Assembly (NCBI GenBank): GCA_964400515.1 | Contig: CAYNTJ010000001.1 | Span: forward strand, 248,001 to 312,000 | Direction of reading: 5' to 3' | Source of the DNA: JAAYHV01 sp964400515 | GTDB taxonomy: Bacteria; Bacillota; Clostridia; Peptostreptococcales; Anaerovoracaceae | Length of the DNA stretch: 64,000 nucleotides | Program-made: the position numbers and the translations under genes | Shown here: one piece after another, positions 48,745-57,788 of the stretch | How positions within the stretch are numbered: position 1 is the first letter of the stretch | Layout of the letters: each line of letters opens with the position of its first letter | The notes under the pieces: model-generated | Told to the model about the DNA's origin: nothing | What the model saw: only the letters and a program-made list of their open reading frames with translations | Databases searched by the model: none

Positions 48745-50103
48745 AGAAGGGATTCCCTTCTTTATTTTTTTATTCATCCTTACAATGTAATATAAGCAGA
48801 GTCCGCACTGAAAAAATGTAGCCATAGGTGTGGCCAGTCCTATTAAAAACAAGGATTCCGGCATTAATATTGACATCCCGTAGGAAAAGGGTATCCTTAT
48901 GGCAAATGCTCCGGCAATGCCCTGAATCATTGTGAATTTTGTTCTTCCCAGCCCATTTAAGTGCCCTATGAAGCAAAACAAGAAACCGGTGAAAACAACA
49001 TCGATGGAATAAGATTTCAAATATTCCCAACCCGCCTCTATAACCAAAGGATCCTTTGTGAATAATCCCACTAATATGTCACCTTTAAAAAACGAAAAAG
49101 CTGCAATTATAACACTAAAGCCAAGGGATATTAATGCTCCATATATCATTGCCTTTTTTGCCCTGTCATATTTATAAGCCCCGGCATTATAAGCCGTAAA
49201 GGTGGCCACCGATCTACTGAAAGAAATTTGTATGAGCATTAAAAAGGTACAAAGTCTCTCGGTGATTCCTACTCCTGCTGAAGCCAAAACCCCCAAGTTG
49301 TTAATTATGGCAATAATAACCAAAAAGGACATATTAACCAGGCCGCTCTGCAATGCTAAGGGGATACCAAGTCTTAATATATCCATTATATATACCTTAT
49401 TAAACCGTATATCTTTTTTGTTAAAGGCAAAGGGAAAGCCCTTTTTCCTTACCACATATAAGGAAATAATCACACTTATACCCTGGGCAAAAACGGTTGC
49501 CACTGCAGCTCCGGCTGCTCCTTTGCCATAATACCCGACTAAAATCAAATCTCCCAATATATTTATTATTGTAGATATTCCCACAGCCATAAGGGGAGTC
49601 TTTGAATCTCCGATTCCCCTGAATATACCTCCAAAAGCATTAAAGGCTACTAAAAAAACACCTCCCAGGCCTGATATTCTTGCATAAAGAATGGTTTCAT
49701 CCAAAGCTTCATAGGGAGCATTCATAAGCATGGCAAATTGCCTTGCAAAAATTGGTAAAAAAATTGTTATAACCAATCCCATTATTCCGAAAAGGAAAAT
49801 TGTACTTCCCAAAACCTTCCCGGCAGCCTTTTCATCATTTGCACCGAGCTTCTGTCCTAAAAGAATTGCAGTGCCCATTATTAAATCACCGGAAACAAAA
49901 ATCAATGTTATAACCAGTTGAGACCCCGTGGATATGGCAGAAACACTGCTTGCCTCACAAAATCTACCTACTATAAAGACATCCACAGCTCCATATAAAA
50001 GTTGCAAAAGCATAGTAAAAAAAATCGGAATTGTAAACCAAATAAGAGGTCTCAATATTTCTCCGTTTACAAAATCAACATTGTTTTTCAAATCATCCAC
50101 CAT
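48739..50103 (-). CDS. MATE-family efflux transporter
   Basis: A 454-residue protein with twelve helices. Early motif IPIFFTMLLQLLYGAVDVFI with VGRFCEASSVSAISTGSQL is characteristic of the NorM/DinF-like MATE family, and the second half repeats LGIPLALQSGLVNMSFLVII. Probably extrudes drugs or metabolites with Na+ or H+. Its stop codon lies within a hairpin shared with the convergent desulfhydrase gene. Four bases separate it from the upstream AMP-ligase gene, so it may belong to that transcript. Confidence 0.92.
   Translation of the reverse strand: MVDDLKNNVDFVNGEILRPLIWFTIPIFFTMLLQLLYGAVDVFIVGRFCEASSVSAISTGSQLVITLIFVSGDLIMGTAILLGQKLGANDEKAAGKVLGSTIFLFGIMGLVITIFLPIFARQFAMLMNAPYEALDETILYARISGLGGVFLVAFNAFGGIFRGIGDSKTPLMAVGISTIINILGDLILVGYYGKGAAGAAVATVFAQGISVIISLYVVRKKGFPFAFNKKDIRFNKVYIMDILRLGIPLALQSGLVNMSFLVIIAIINNLGVLASAGVGITERLCTFLMLIQISFSRSVATFTAYNAGAYKYDRAKKAMIYGALISLGFSVIIAAFSFFKGDILVGLFTKDPLVIEAGWEYLKSYSIDVVFTGFLFCFIGHLNGLGRTKFTMIQGIAGAFAIRIPFSYGMSILMPESLFLIGLATPMATFFQCGLCLYYIVRMNKKIKKGIPSL
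48743..48771 (+). terminator. Terminator overlapping the convergent gene end
   Basis: AAAGAAGG and CCTTCTTT pair around a four-base loop, followed by ATTTTTTT. It lies within the last codons of the MATE gene and ends the gap-desulfhydrase transcript. Confidence 0.75.
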
Positions 50104-50106
50104 AGT

Positions 50107-51897
50107 CTAAATATTTTTTTTACTGACTACCTCTTCTTCAAGCTCTCTATAGGCAATTTTACCCACCAAAGTTTTTGGTAAATCATTTCTAAACTCTATA
50201 ATCTTAGGCCAAGCATATTTTGCTATATGTTTTTTACAATAGTTTAAAATATCATCCTTCAGCTCTTCGCTTGGCTTAACTCCCGGAGCTAAGATAATAT
50301 AAGCGGCTACCTTTTGCACCTTAATTTCATCCGGAATTCCTATGACACATGACATATGGACCTTTTCATGGGCATCCAAAATCTCTTCTATTTGTGTGGG
50401 ATAAACATTATAACCACTGGTAATTATCATGCGCTTAATCCTTTGCTTAAAATAAACAAAGCCCTCTTCGTCCATATATCCCAAGTCCCCTGTATGAAGC
50501 CAAGTATAACCGTCATCGTGTATATGCAATGCGTTCTTTGTCTCTTCTTCATTCTTGTAGTATCCCAACATCAATGTGGGACCCGTCAGACAAATCTCAC
50601 CTTCTTCTCCATATTCGGTCTCTTCGTTAGTTCCCACCTTACATATTTTATAGTACATATCCGGCAAAGGAATTCCTATGCTGCCCTCTTTATATTTATT
50701 CAAAGGTGTTAAACAAGAACCCGTTACACATTCGGTGGTTCCATATCCTTCTCTTATTTCCACCGTGGAATTATGTTTCTTTAAAAACCCATCCACCCTG
50801 TATTTAAGATCAGGACTAAGGGTATCTCCTCCGGATACAACAGCCTTAAAGCAGCTTAAATCCATTTTATTAAGGGTCTTAATCCTTAGTAATGCCTCAT
50901 ATAAAGTCGGAACCCCAGCAATTAAGTTGGGCCTGTATTTTTTAATAAGCTTTGCATAGCTTTCCGGATTAAACCTTGGAATCAAAATGCATTGACCCCC
51001 TAGCATTAATATGGTATGTATATTTACTCCCAGCCCAAAGCCATGAAACATAGGCATTATCGACAGCATTTTATCTCCGGGCTTAAGTATTGGATTTGCT
51101 GCTATCATTTGCTTTGCCAAAGCATTAAAATTGTAATTTGAAAGTACAATTGCTTTGGATGTTCCCGTGGTTCCTCCGCTGTAAAGCATTACCGCAGGTT
51201 CATCCTTATCCCTAACAGTTCTATATTCCCCCTTATATTTATTCCCCATAAGTATAAAATGATTCCACCAAGTTATAACCGCATCCTTTGGAACCTTTTT
51301 GACTTTTCTGCCCTGGGTTAAATAATACCCCTTCTTTTTAATCGGGCTTAAAGCATCTTTTATACTTGTAAGTATTAAAGTTCTCAGGGGAACTCTGTTT
51401 CTTATATTCTCGAATTTGCCGTATGCTATGTCTAAGGTAAAGCATACAACACTGCCGGAACCTATTAGGTAGTTTTCAATTTCAGTTTCCGAGCTGAGGG
51501 GATGCACCATATTTGCTATGGCTCCCACTAAGTTTACAGCATAAAACATTACCACGGCTTGAGGCGAATTTGGCATACATATGGTTACCTTCTCCGAAGG
51601 CTCCACCCCTATGGCCTTTAAAGCCCTGGCGCATTCATTTATCTCTTTTACCAAATTCTTGTAAGTAACCTTGGTGCCCATGAATTCATAGGCTATAAAA
51701 GTCGGGTATTTTAAAGCATTTTCCTCTAAAATATCGTACATGGTCCCCTTGGGATAATCCAAATGAAAAGGAATCTCCCCCATACTGCTTAGCCAAGGAG
51801 TCTTAACCCCCCTGTCGATTCCGATTTCTTCATCAGGAAAATTCACTTTAAAATTATCGTAGTAATTATACTCACTATTTACATTTCCACTCATCAT
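50107..51897 (-). CDS. AMP-dependent acyl-CoA synthetase/ligase
   Basis: A 596-residue ANL-superfamily enzyme. Adenylation motifs: MLYSGGTTGTSKAIVLSN, REGYGTTECVTGSCLTP, TWLHTGDLGYMDEEGFVYF, RIKRMIITSGYNVYPTQIEE and the catalytic Lys in PKTLVGKIAYREL. Most like long-chain fatty-acid-CoA ligases. It begins inside the last bases of the gene before it, whose product resembles a CoA-dependent acyltransferase, so the two may activate and then transfer an acyl group (inference). Confidence 0.9.
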   Translation of the reverse strand: MMSGNVNSEYNYYDNFKVNFPDEEIGIDRGVKTPWLSSMGEIPFHLDYPKGTMYDILEENALKYPTFIAYEFMGTKVTYKNLVKEINECARALKAIGVEPSEKVTICMPNSPQAVVMFYAVNLVGAIANMVHPLSSETEIENYLIGSGSVVCFTLDIAYGKFENIRNRVPLRTLILTSIKDALSPIKKKGYYLTQGRKVKKVPKDAVITWWNHFILMGNKYKGEYRTVRDKDEPAVMLYSGGTTGTSKAIVLSNYNFNALAKQMIAANPILKPGDKMLSIMPMFHGFGLGVNIHTILMLGGQCILIPRFNPESYAKLIKKYRPNLIAGVPTLYEALLRIKTLNKMDLSCFKAVVSGGDTLSPDLKYRVDGFLKKHNSTVEIREGYGTTECVTGSCLTPLNKYKEGSIGIPLPDMYYKICKVGTNEETEYGEEGEICLTGPTLMLGYYKNEEETKNALHIHDDGYTWLHTGDLGYMDEEGFVYFKQRIKRMIITSGYNVYPTQIEEILDAHEKVHMSCVIGIPDEIKVQKVAAYIILAPGVKPSEELKDDILNYCKKHIAKYAWPKIIEFRNDLPKTLVGKIAYRELEEEVVSKKNI

Positions 51898-52762
51898 TCA
51901 CTTCTCCCATCATAGGCTTTTCCAATTCCTCCGGATGTTGTAATAAATACCTTAAAAGCTTAAATGATTTCGAGTAGTAGTATCCATCCGCCAATCTTTC
52001 ATCAATTGTAAACCCCATCTCCAAAGTTTCGTGCTTTTTAACATTTCCTTCATTATCAAAATAGTGGGATTCTTTCTTTTCCCCTATTACCACAAAAATA
52101 GAATTCGTTCCCCAATTATATAAGTGATGATAACCTGCTTTTAACCCTATGGAGCCAAGATTAGAAAACATACAAGTAGCATAGCTTAAATCACCCTTTG
52201 TTATAAAGTCAGGGACCTTACCATAATAATTAAGTATATTAATAATCTTGATTATAAATGTTATTAAAAACCTTGGAAGCTTCTTAAAGAATTCCATGGT
52301 ATCCGTTGCACTGTCCTTTTTGTCGGTATTTCTGGTACTATGGACTATGTCATGCAATTTTTTATTAAACCAATCTATGTTAGCTTCATCTTCAAAGTTT
52401 ATTACAGCTATAGCCTCATCCCCGTTATCCGTAAAAGCTTTTTTTACAATAAAAGCTGCAGAGAAATCGTTTCTAAGATAAATACGCTTACCTATAATAA
52501 ATCTGTTTAAATTAGGTCTCATCATAATCGTCTTCATAGTCGCAGTGACTATGACTTGAAACAATGAGTATTTATACTCAGGATTTTCTGCATTCTTTTT
52601 TTCCAGATACGCATTAACATTTGTCAGATCGATTTTTTCACTTATAAAAGCTTCGTTGTCACATCTGTTAGGAAATATAAATGGCATAATGGTATGCATG
52701 GCATCTGCATCCCTTAACCAAATACCGTCTTTGCGGTCACCCATCTTTATTCTTTTTTTCAT
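51875..52762 (-). CDS. CAT/E2-like acyltransferase, catalytic His replaced
   Basis: A 295-residue protein that looks like the catalytic domain of chloramphenicol acetyltransferase or E2 acyltransferases. The end reads MGFTIDERLADGYYYSKSFK, where the family has an HxxxDG motif; here the His is Glu (ERLADG), so normal base catalysis is lost. Elsewhere: PFIFPNRCDNEAFISEKIDL, VIVTATMKTIMMRPNLNRFI and DLSYATCMFSNLGSIGLKAG. It is encoded with the AMP ligase (22-base overlap) and, 12 bases upstream, a J-domain gene. It may bind acyl-CoA without transfer, or use Glu. Confidence 0.78.
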   Translation of the reverse strand: MKKRIKMGDRKDGIWLRDADAMHTIMPFIFPNRCDNEAFISEKIDLTNVNAYLEKKNAENPEYKYSLFQVIVTATMKTIMMRPNLNRFIIGKRIYLRNDFSAAFIVKKAFTDNGDEAIAVINFEDEANIDWFNKKLHDIVHSTRNTDKKDSATDTMEFFKKLPRFLITFIIKIINILNYYGKVPDFITKGDLSYATCMFSNLGSIGLKAGYHHLYNWGTNSIFVVIGEKKESHYFDNEGNVKKHETLEMGFTIDERLADGYYYSKSFKLLRYLLQHPEELEKPMMGEVNDEWKCK

Positions 52763-52774
52763 ATAAACCTCTTA

Positions 52775-53374
52775 TTAAAAGCAAGGACAAAGCAAATCAG
52801 CACAACAATAGCACTTCATCGCTTCACACATAGGATCACCGGCGGTGGTTGTTCCGCCATAGCTTCTGTAGATATTATTTCTGTTCATTATGGAACTATA
52901 CATCCTCTGATATTCGAAATTATTCCCATCCATTTCAATCGCTTTTCTTATGTAAGCCAGAGATTGATCATATAATCCCTTTTTATAGCAAAGCATACCA
53001 TAAAGAAAATTCCACTCCGCTCCTCTGTCCTTAAAATCTATGCCGTTTAACCTTTTTTCTGCGGTAACTAAATCGCCCCTATCTAATCTTAATCTGACAT
53101 CATTATAAATACTTTTCATTCCATAATTATCAGATTGATTGGCATATTCATAACCATTGCCATAGGATGCTTCCTGATAGCCATTATTATGATTCTTCTC
53201 CAAAAATGAATAGGCTTCATTTATTTCCTGCAATTTTTCCTCTGCCAAATCCGCCAAAGGATTGTTCTGATATTTGTCCGGATGATATTTTTTTACCAGG
53301 GATTTATATGCCTTCTTGATATCATCCATATCGGCATTTTTATTAACTCCCAGCACTTCATAAGGATCCTTCAT
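52775..53374 (-). CDS. J-domain protein with TPR-like middle and Cys-rich end
   Basis: A 199-residue co-chaperone-like protein. J domain at residues 1-65: DPYEVLGVNKNADMDDIKKA, KKYHPDKYQNNP with the HPD tripeptide. After an Asn/Gly/Tyr linker comes a TPR-like pair (GAEWNFLYGMLCYKKGLYDQ, SLAYIRKAIEMDGNNFEYQR). The C-terminus is unusual: CEAMKCYCCADLLCPCF with six cysteines in 17 residues. No zinc-finger or substrate domain of true DnaJ. Overlaps the DUF5685 gene by 17 bases. J proteins paired with DUF5685 are a recurrent clostridial arrangement to my knowledge. Confidence 0.87.
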   Translation of the reverse strand: MKDPYEVLGVNKNADMDDIKKAYKSLVKKYHPDKYQNNPLADLAEEKLQEINEAYSFLEKNHNNGYQEASYGNGYEYANQSDNYGMKSIYNDVRLRLDRGDLVTAEKRLNGIDFKDRGAEWNFLYGMLCYKKGLYDQSLAYIRKAIEMDGNNFEYQRMYSSIMNRNNIYRSYGGTTTAGDPMCEAMKCYCCADLLCPCF

Positions 53375-54236
53375 TTTTTCCCTCCATAATACTTTCTGTC
53401 TCTTTTAAAAGTCCCAATTCTATAATATTTTTTAATATTTCTTTGTTTTTCACAATATCAAGTAAATCAAAGGCACTTGACAAATATGATAAGTAATGAT
53501 AAAGATTGAATTCAACATCTTCTTTTATTCTTTCTTTAAACAATGTAATACCTATGCCCTCATCATATGAAAACCGATGAATCAAAGGATTATAGCTGTT
53601 CTTTTGAATATCCTTTTCCAAATCATCATAGGCATCTATTAAGTATATCCATCTTCCCAAATGCTTCGACATTTCAGATATGGGTCTGGCTATTTTTTTA
53701 TCACTATTACCGATGCCTTCTAGGAATATGGCTTCCATAATCTTCCCAAATATTTCCCCCATAACATCCAAGCTATCGTTTTCTTTTTTTTCCATAAGAT
53801 ATAGTTCTGTAAGATTTTTTTCAATCTTTTCCGTTAGGTCAGGATATTTTTGGCTTATCTTCTTAAAGCTGTTTTTTAATAAAGAACTCCCTACTTTACC
53901 CTTTATTTTTTCTTGATCTTTTATATCATCAGAAAAATTATAATATGCAAGCAGCAAGGTCATATCGGCGGCAAAATCCACACCGGTATTGTTTCTTATC
54001 ATGGGTCTTTTTTTGATATAATGGGTTATACAATGCTCCATGCTTACAGCTTCCATATCCCTATTAAAAGCCTCTATCATCATAGCTAAAAAAACACTGT
54101 CATAACTGAGTACCAACCTTGGTATTTGACCGTATCTTTTCTCTATTGACTTGCATATTCCGCAATAATATGCATTGTATAATTCCTTTTCCCTAACCTT
54201 TAATTCAGGTATATAAGCTTTAACATATCCCAGCAT
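53358..54236 (-). CDS. DUF5685 family protein
   Basis: A helical protein of about 292 residues matching DUF5685. Opens MLGYVKAYIPELKVREKELY, then YYCGICKSIEKRYGQIPRLV and SYDSVFLAMMIEAFNRD. Two acidic motifs, NFSDDIKDQ near residue 105 and WIYLIDAYDDLEKDIQKNSY near 215, have the spacing and look of the DDxxD-like pairs in isoprenoid synthases; that likeness is only by eye. Start 54236 has AGAGG before it; a frame from 54251 adds five residues without a site. First gene of the four-gene operon. Confidence 0.82.
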   Translation of the reverse strand: MLGYVKAYIPELKVREKELYNAYYCGICKSIEKRYGQIPRLVLSYDSVFLAMMIEAFNRDMEAVSMEHCITHYIKKRPMIRNNTGVDFAADMTLLLAYYNFSDDIKDQEKIKGKVGSSLLKNSFKKISQKYPDLTEKIEKNLTELYLMEKKENDSLDVMGEIFGKIMEAIFLEGIGNSDKKIARPISEMSKHLGRWIYLIDAYDDLEKDIQKNSYNPLIHRFSYDEGIGITLFKERIKEDVEFNLYHYLSYLSSAFDLLDIVKNKEILKNIIELGLLKETESIMEGKNEGSL

Positions 54237-54263
54237 AAAAACCTCTTTCACAATTACCTATAA

Positions 54264-54292
54264 ATTGTAACATAATATCACTTTTTTGCCAA
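54264..54292 (-). promoter_or_regulatory. Promoter for the DUF5685 operon
   Basis: Minus strand TTGGCA (54287-54292), 17 bases, TACAAT (54264-54269). Good vegetative match about 30 bases before the start. Confidence 0.6.
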
Positions 54293-54364
54293 ACATCAAT
54301 TTACCTTCACACAAAACTTAATAAATATTATACAATTGATATATATTAAATTTATGGAGAAAAT

Positions 54365-55387
54365 ATGTTTAAAAAACAATTAACCCTATATATTACGATA
54401 ATAGCCCTAATAGTATTGATAATAGTATCTTATCTATACAGTAAAAGCAATGTCAAATCTCCCATCTATATCCATGATGAAAGATTTGAAAACGCAATAA
54501 TTGCTGAAGGTATTGATGTTTCATATTATCAAGGGGAAGATATTGACTGGGATGCCATAAAGGATGATGGCATCGATTTTGTTATGATAAGATGTGCCTA
54601 CAGGGGAAGCGAAAGCGGTGAACTGGAAATAGACAAATACTATAAGGAAAATTTGGATAATGCTATTAAATCAGATCTGATGGTGGGTGCATATATTTAT
54701 TCCCAAGCAATAACCGAGGAGGAAGCCATCGAAGAAGCCAATTTTCTGTTGGCCCTCGTAGAGGACAAGAAGATAACAATGCCTCTTGTCATTGACTATG
54801 AGATATATGAAGACGGAAGACTGGATAAAGCTATACAGAATAAGGATTTAAACAAAAACACCATCACCGATATTTGCTTGGCATTTTGCAAAGTCATTGA
54901 AAATAACGGTTATGAATCCATGGTTTACGGTAATCGTAATTTTTTAATAAAATCCCATGATACCAACAGATTGGAAAAAGAAACCACTATTTGGATGGCT
55001 AATTATACAAATCAAACAAACTACGGAGGAGATTACAGCATATGGCAATACACCTCTTTGGGATTGGTGTCAGGCTTAGATGGCAATGTGGATAAGAATT
55101 TTTGGTATATAGATAAAGACGACCCGGTGCAAAATGTTGATGATAATAAAACTGATATCAATGAATGCAGTATCAAGCCGGATGATGACAGCTATTTATA
55201 TTTGGGTAGGGAAATAAAGCCTCAGGTTATTTGTGAACACAACGGGGAATTATTAATTGAAAATGAAGATTATTACATATCATATATAAATAACACCTCT
55301 TCAGGAGAAGGACAAATCATATTAAAGGGTATAGGCAATTATACAGGAAGAACCATCCTCAGCTTTAATATACACTCTTTATTCTAA
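54365..55387 (+). CDS. Secreted GH25 lysozyme with C-terminal Ig-like domain
   Basis: Peptidoglycan hydrolase. One N-terminal membrane or signal helix (LTLYITIIALIVLIIVSYLY) with no clear cleavage site, so probably anchored. GH25 domain at residues 48-250: IIAEGIDVSYYQGEDIDWDA, DFVMIRCAYRG, LPLVIDYEIYE-type PLVIDYEIYEDGR with the catalytic Asp/Glu, YGNRNFL and TIWMANYTNQTNYGGDYSIW. The last 70 residues (IKPQVICEHNGELLIENEDY and GQIILKGIGNYTGRTILSFN) form a wall-associated Ig-like repeat. Convergent with rsmE, overlapping by four bases. Confidence 0.92.
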   Translation: MFKKQLTLYITIIALIVLIIVSYLYSKSNVKSPIYIHDERFENAIIAEGIDVSYYQGEDIDWDAIKDDGIDFVMIRCAYRGSESGELEIDKYYKENLDNAIKSDLMVGAYIYSQAITEEEAIEEANFLLALVEDKKITMPLVIDYEIYEDGRLDKAIQNKDLNKNTITDICLAFCKVIENNGYESMVYGNRNFLIKSHDTNRLEKETTIWMANYTNQTNYGGDYSIWQYTSLGLVSGLDGNVDKNFWYIDKDDPVQNVDDNKTDINECSIKPDDDSYLYLGREIKPQVICEHNGELLIENEDYYISYINNTSSGEGQIILKGIGNYTGRTILSFNIHSLF

Positions 55388-56115
55388 AGCTCATATTCAT
55401 AAAGTATCATGGAAACAGCAACTATTCCCGCTGTTTCTGTTCTTAATATGGACTTGCCCAAAGAAACCCCCTGTATTCCCATATCAGTTAGCTTCTTTGC
55501 TTCCCTGTCCGAAAAACCACCTTCGGGTCCAATAATTACCGCTATTTTTTTTGGTTTTGAGGATTTTAATAAATCTTTAATAGTATAGCCTTTAGCGTTT
55601 TCATAGGGAAATATCACAAGATCATATTCATTGATTTGTTTACACATATCATTAAAATCCATCTGCTCATATACTTTGGGGATTATCCCTCTTTTACACT
55701 GTTTTACTGCTTCAGCACTTATTTTTTGCCATCTTTCTATCTTTTTTTTGAATTTACCGTTATCATTTACTACGGTTCTATCCATCATTAAAGGAACTAC
55801 GGCTGTAATACCAAGTTCAACGGATTTTTGAATTATGAGCTCCATCTTCCCTGCCTTGGGCACTCCTTGATAAAGGGTTATCTCTACCGATGGTTCAGTG
55901 GCAAAGTGCTGCTTGTCCATTATCAAAAAGCTTATTTCATCATCTGAAATTCCATTTATTTTTGCCTCATATTCCCAAATTTCCCCATCGGATATGTTTA
56001 TGACATCCCCCAATCCCAGTCTTAAAACCTTCACTATATGCTTTATGTCCTCTTTATCATCTATTATTATATATTTATCCCCCACATTACTTGGGTCTGT
56101 AAAGAATCTTCTCAT
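55384..56115 (-). CDS. rsmE: 16S rRNA m3U1498 methyltransferase RsmE
   Basis: SPOUT methyltransferase that modifies U1498 of 16S rRNA. MRRFFTDPSNVGDKYII at the front, HIVKVLRLGLGDVINISDG as the PUA-like part, and the knotted SAM site GPEGGFSDREAKKL and SLGKSILRTETAGIVAVSM. 243 residues. AGGAGG ribosome site. Usually next to prmA and dnaJ; the end of dnaJ at 63.6 kb shows the region is not arranged that way here. Confidence 0.95.
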   Translation of the reverse strand: MRRFFTDPSNVGDKYIIIDDKEDIKHIVKVLRLGLGDVINISDGEIWEYEAKINGISDDEISFLIMDKQHFATEPSVEITLYQGVPKAGKMELIIQKSVELGITAVVPLMMDRTVVNDNGKFKKKIERWQKISAEAVKQCKRGIIPKVYEQMDFNDMCKQINEYDLVIFPYENAKGYTIKDLLKSSKPKKIAVIIGPEGGFSDREAKKLTDMGIQGVSLGKSILRTETAGIVAVSMILYEYEL

Positions 56116-56211
56116 GTGTACCTCCTAATAAATCTAATAATAATATACTCTATGAAAGATTGCTTTACAAGGTAATTTTTTGATGATAAACTAGCCATTG
56201 GGAGGTAGGAT

Positions 56212-57042
56212 ATGAACAAAAATGATTTCATAAGCACCGGTGAATTTGCCAAGCTTACGGGAGTAACCAAACAAACACTGCTCCACTATGATAAGATGGG
56301 TATATTTAAACCCAGCATCGTGGATGTCAATAATTATAGATATTATTCCTTCACCCAACTGGAAACCTTTACAGTGATTTCAATGTTGAGGGAAATGAAT
56401 GTTCCCATTTCCGAAATAAAAGCCCATTTAGAAAAAGGCACTCCTGAAAAGCTTTTGGAAATGCTTAAGCGCAATTATATGGAAATTGATGAAAAGATTG
56501 AAAAATTAATATGGTGTAAGAAATGTATATCAGAAAAAATAAATGTCACAAAAGAGGCCCTTTCATATGAATCCGATAAGATATACATTCAAGACTTACC
56601 GGCAGAATATATGATTAGAGTAAAAACAAATCAAAAGATGCCCAAGGATGAAAAAAATGTATCCCAAGCAGTTATCAATCTTTTTAATTATTGTAAAGAA
56701 ATAGGGGCTAAGAGTTCTTTTGCCGTCGGAGGAATAATCCCCGTGACTTCTATAACCGATAGCAGTTTTTCATATTCCCACCTTTATAAGGTGGTGGAAA
56801 AGAGCGAAGGCCTTGAAAATCTTGTTTTAGATAGCAGCGGTTTGTTTTTAGTATATTATTCCGATGAAGGCTATACCAAAATTATTGAAAACACTCAAAA
56901 ATTATTGAAATACGGAAGGGATCACGGCCTAACTCTAGGCAGTTGCTTTTATGAGGATACCCTATTGGACGATCTTTCCAGTAGGGATTATAGTCATTAC
57001 AAAGTAAAATTATCCATAAAGATACTAGGAGGATTAAAATGA
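56212..57042 (+). CDS. MerR-family regulator with GyrI-like domain
   Basis: A 276-residue activator of the BmrR/BltR type. HTH: STGEFAKLTGVTKQTLLHYD followed by KMGIFKPSIVDVNNYRYYS. A coiled dimer helix spans about residues 75-115, and the remainder resembles a GyrI-like effector domain that binds hydrophobic drugs. GGGAGG ribosome site. Upstream, TTTACA and TAAACT lie 17 bases apart as a possible promoter. Coupled to the exonuclease III gene by a four-base ATGA overlap, an uncommon pairing. Confidence 0.9.
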   Translation: MNKNDFISTGEFAKLTGVTKQTLLHYDKMGIFKPSIVDVNNYRYYSFTQLETFTVISMLREMNVPISEIKAHLEKGTPEKLLEMLKRNYMEIDEKIEKLIWCKKCISEKINVTKEALSYESDKIYIQDLPAEYMIRVKTNQKMPKDEKNVSQAVINLFNYCKEIGAKSSFAVGGIIPVTSITDSSFSYSHLYKVVEKSEGLENLVLDSSGLFLVYYSDEGYTKIIENTQKLLKYGRDHGLTLGSCFYEDTLLDDLSSRDYSHYKVKLSIKILGGLK

Positions 57043-57788
57043 AATTTATATCATGGAATGTGAACGGATTCAGAGCATGTTTAAAAAAAGGATTCGAAGA
57101 TTTCTTTTATGAAGAAAACGCCGATTTCTTCTGCTTACAGGAAACTAAAATGCAAGATGGGCAAGCCGAATTTGATCCTAAAGAATACTACCAGTATTAT
57201 AACAGTGCAGAAAAAAAGGGGTATTCCGGCGTAGCTGTATTCACAAAGCATAAGCCACTAAATGTATATAAGGGAATCGAAGGCAATCATGATGATGAGG
57301 GCAGATTATTAACTTTGGAATATGAAAAATACTATCTTGTATGCTGTTATACTCCAAATTCCAAAGAGAAATTAGCCCGATTGGATTACCGCATGGAATT
57401 CGAAGATGATTTTAGAGCTTATCTGATTAAATTAAAAGCCACAAAACCGGTAATACTTTGCGGAGATTTAAATGTGGCCCATGAAGAAATCGATTTAAAG
57501 AATCCTAAAAGTAACAGAAAAAACGCGGGCTTCTCCGATGAAGAAAGGGGCAAAATGACTGAGCTTTTAAACTCGGGTTTTACTGACAGCTTCCGATATC
57601 TCTATCCTGATTTAGAAGGGGTTTATACTTGGTGGTCCTATAGGTTTAATGCAAGAAGCAACAACGCAGGTTGGAGAATCGATTATTTTATAGTTTCCGA
57701 TGAAATAAAGGATAAGATCAATGATTCTGTGATCTATAGTGATATCCTAGGCAGCGATCACTGCCCTGTGGGTCTTAATATTTTCTAA
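57039..57788 (+). CDS. xth: Exodeoxyribonuclease III
   Basis: AP endonuclease and 3'-5' exonuclease of base-excision repair. Active-site motifs: FISWNVNGFRACLKKG, FFCLQETKMQDG with the metal Glu, CCYTPNSKEKLARLDYR, LCGDLNVAHEEIDLKNPK, NAGWRIDYFIVSD and GSDHCPVGL. 249 residues, standard. Start overlaps the MerR gene. Confidence 0.96.
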   Translation: MKFISWNVNGFRACLKKGFEDFFYEENADFFCLQETKMQDGQAEFDPKEYYQYYNSAEKKGYSGVAVFTKHKPLNVYKGIEGNHDDEGRLLTLEYEKYYLVCCYTPNSKEKLARLDYRMEFEDDFRAYLIKLKATKPVILCGDLNVAHEEIDLKNPKSNRKNAGFSDEERGKMTELLNSGFTDSFRYLYPDLEGVYTWWSYRFNARSNNAGWRIDYFIVSDEIKDKINDSVIYSDILGSDHCPVGLNIF

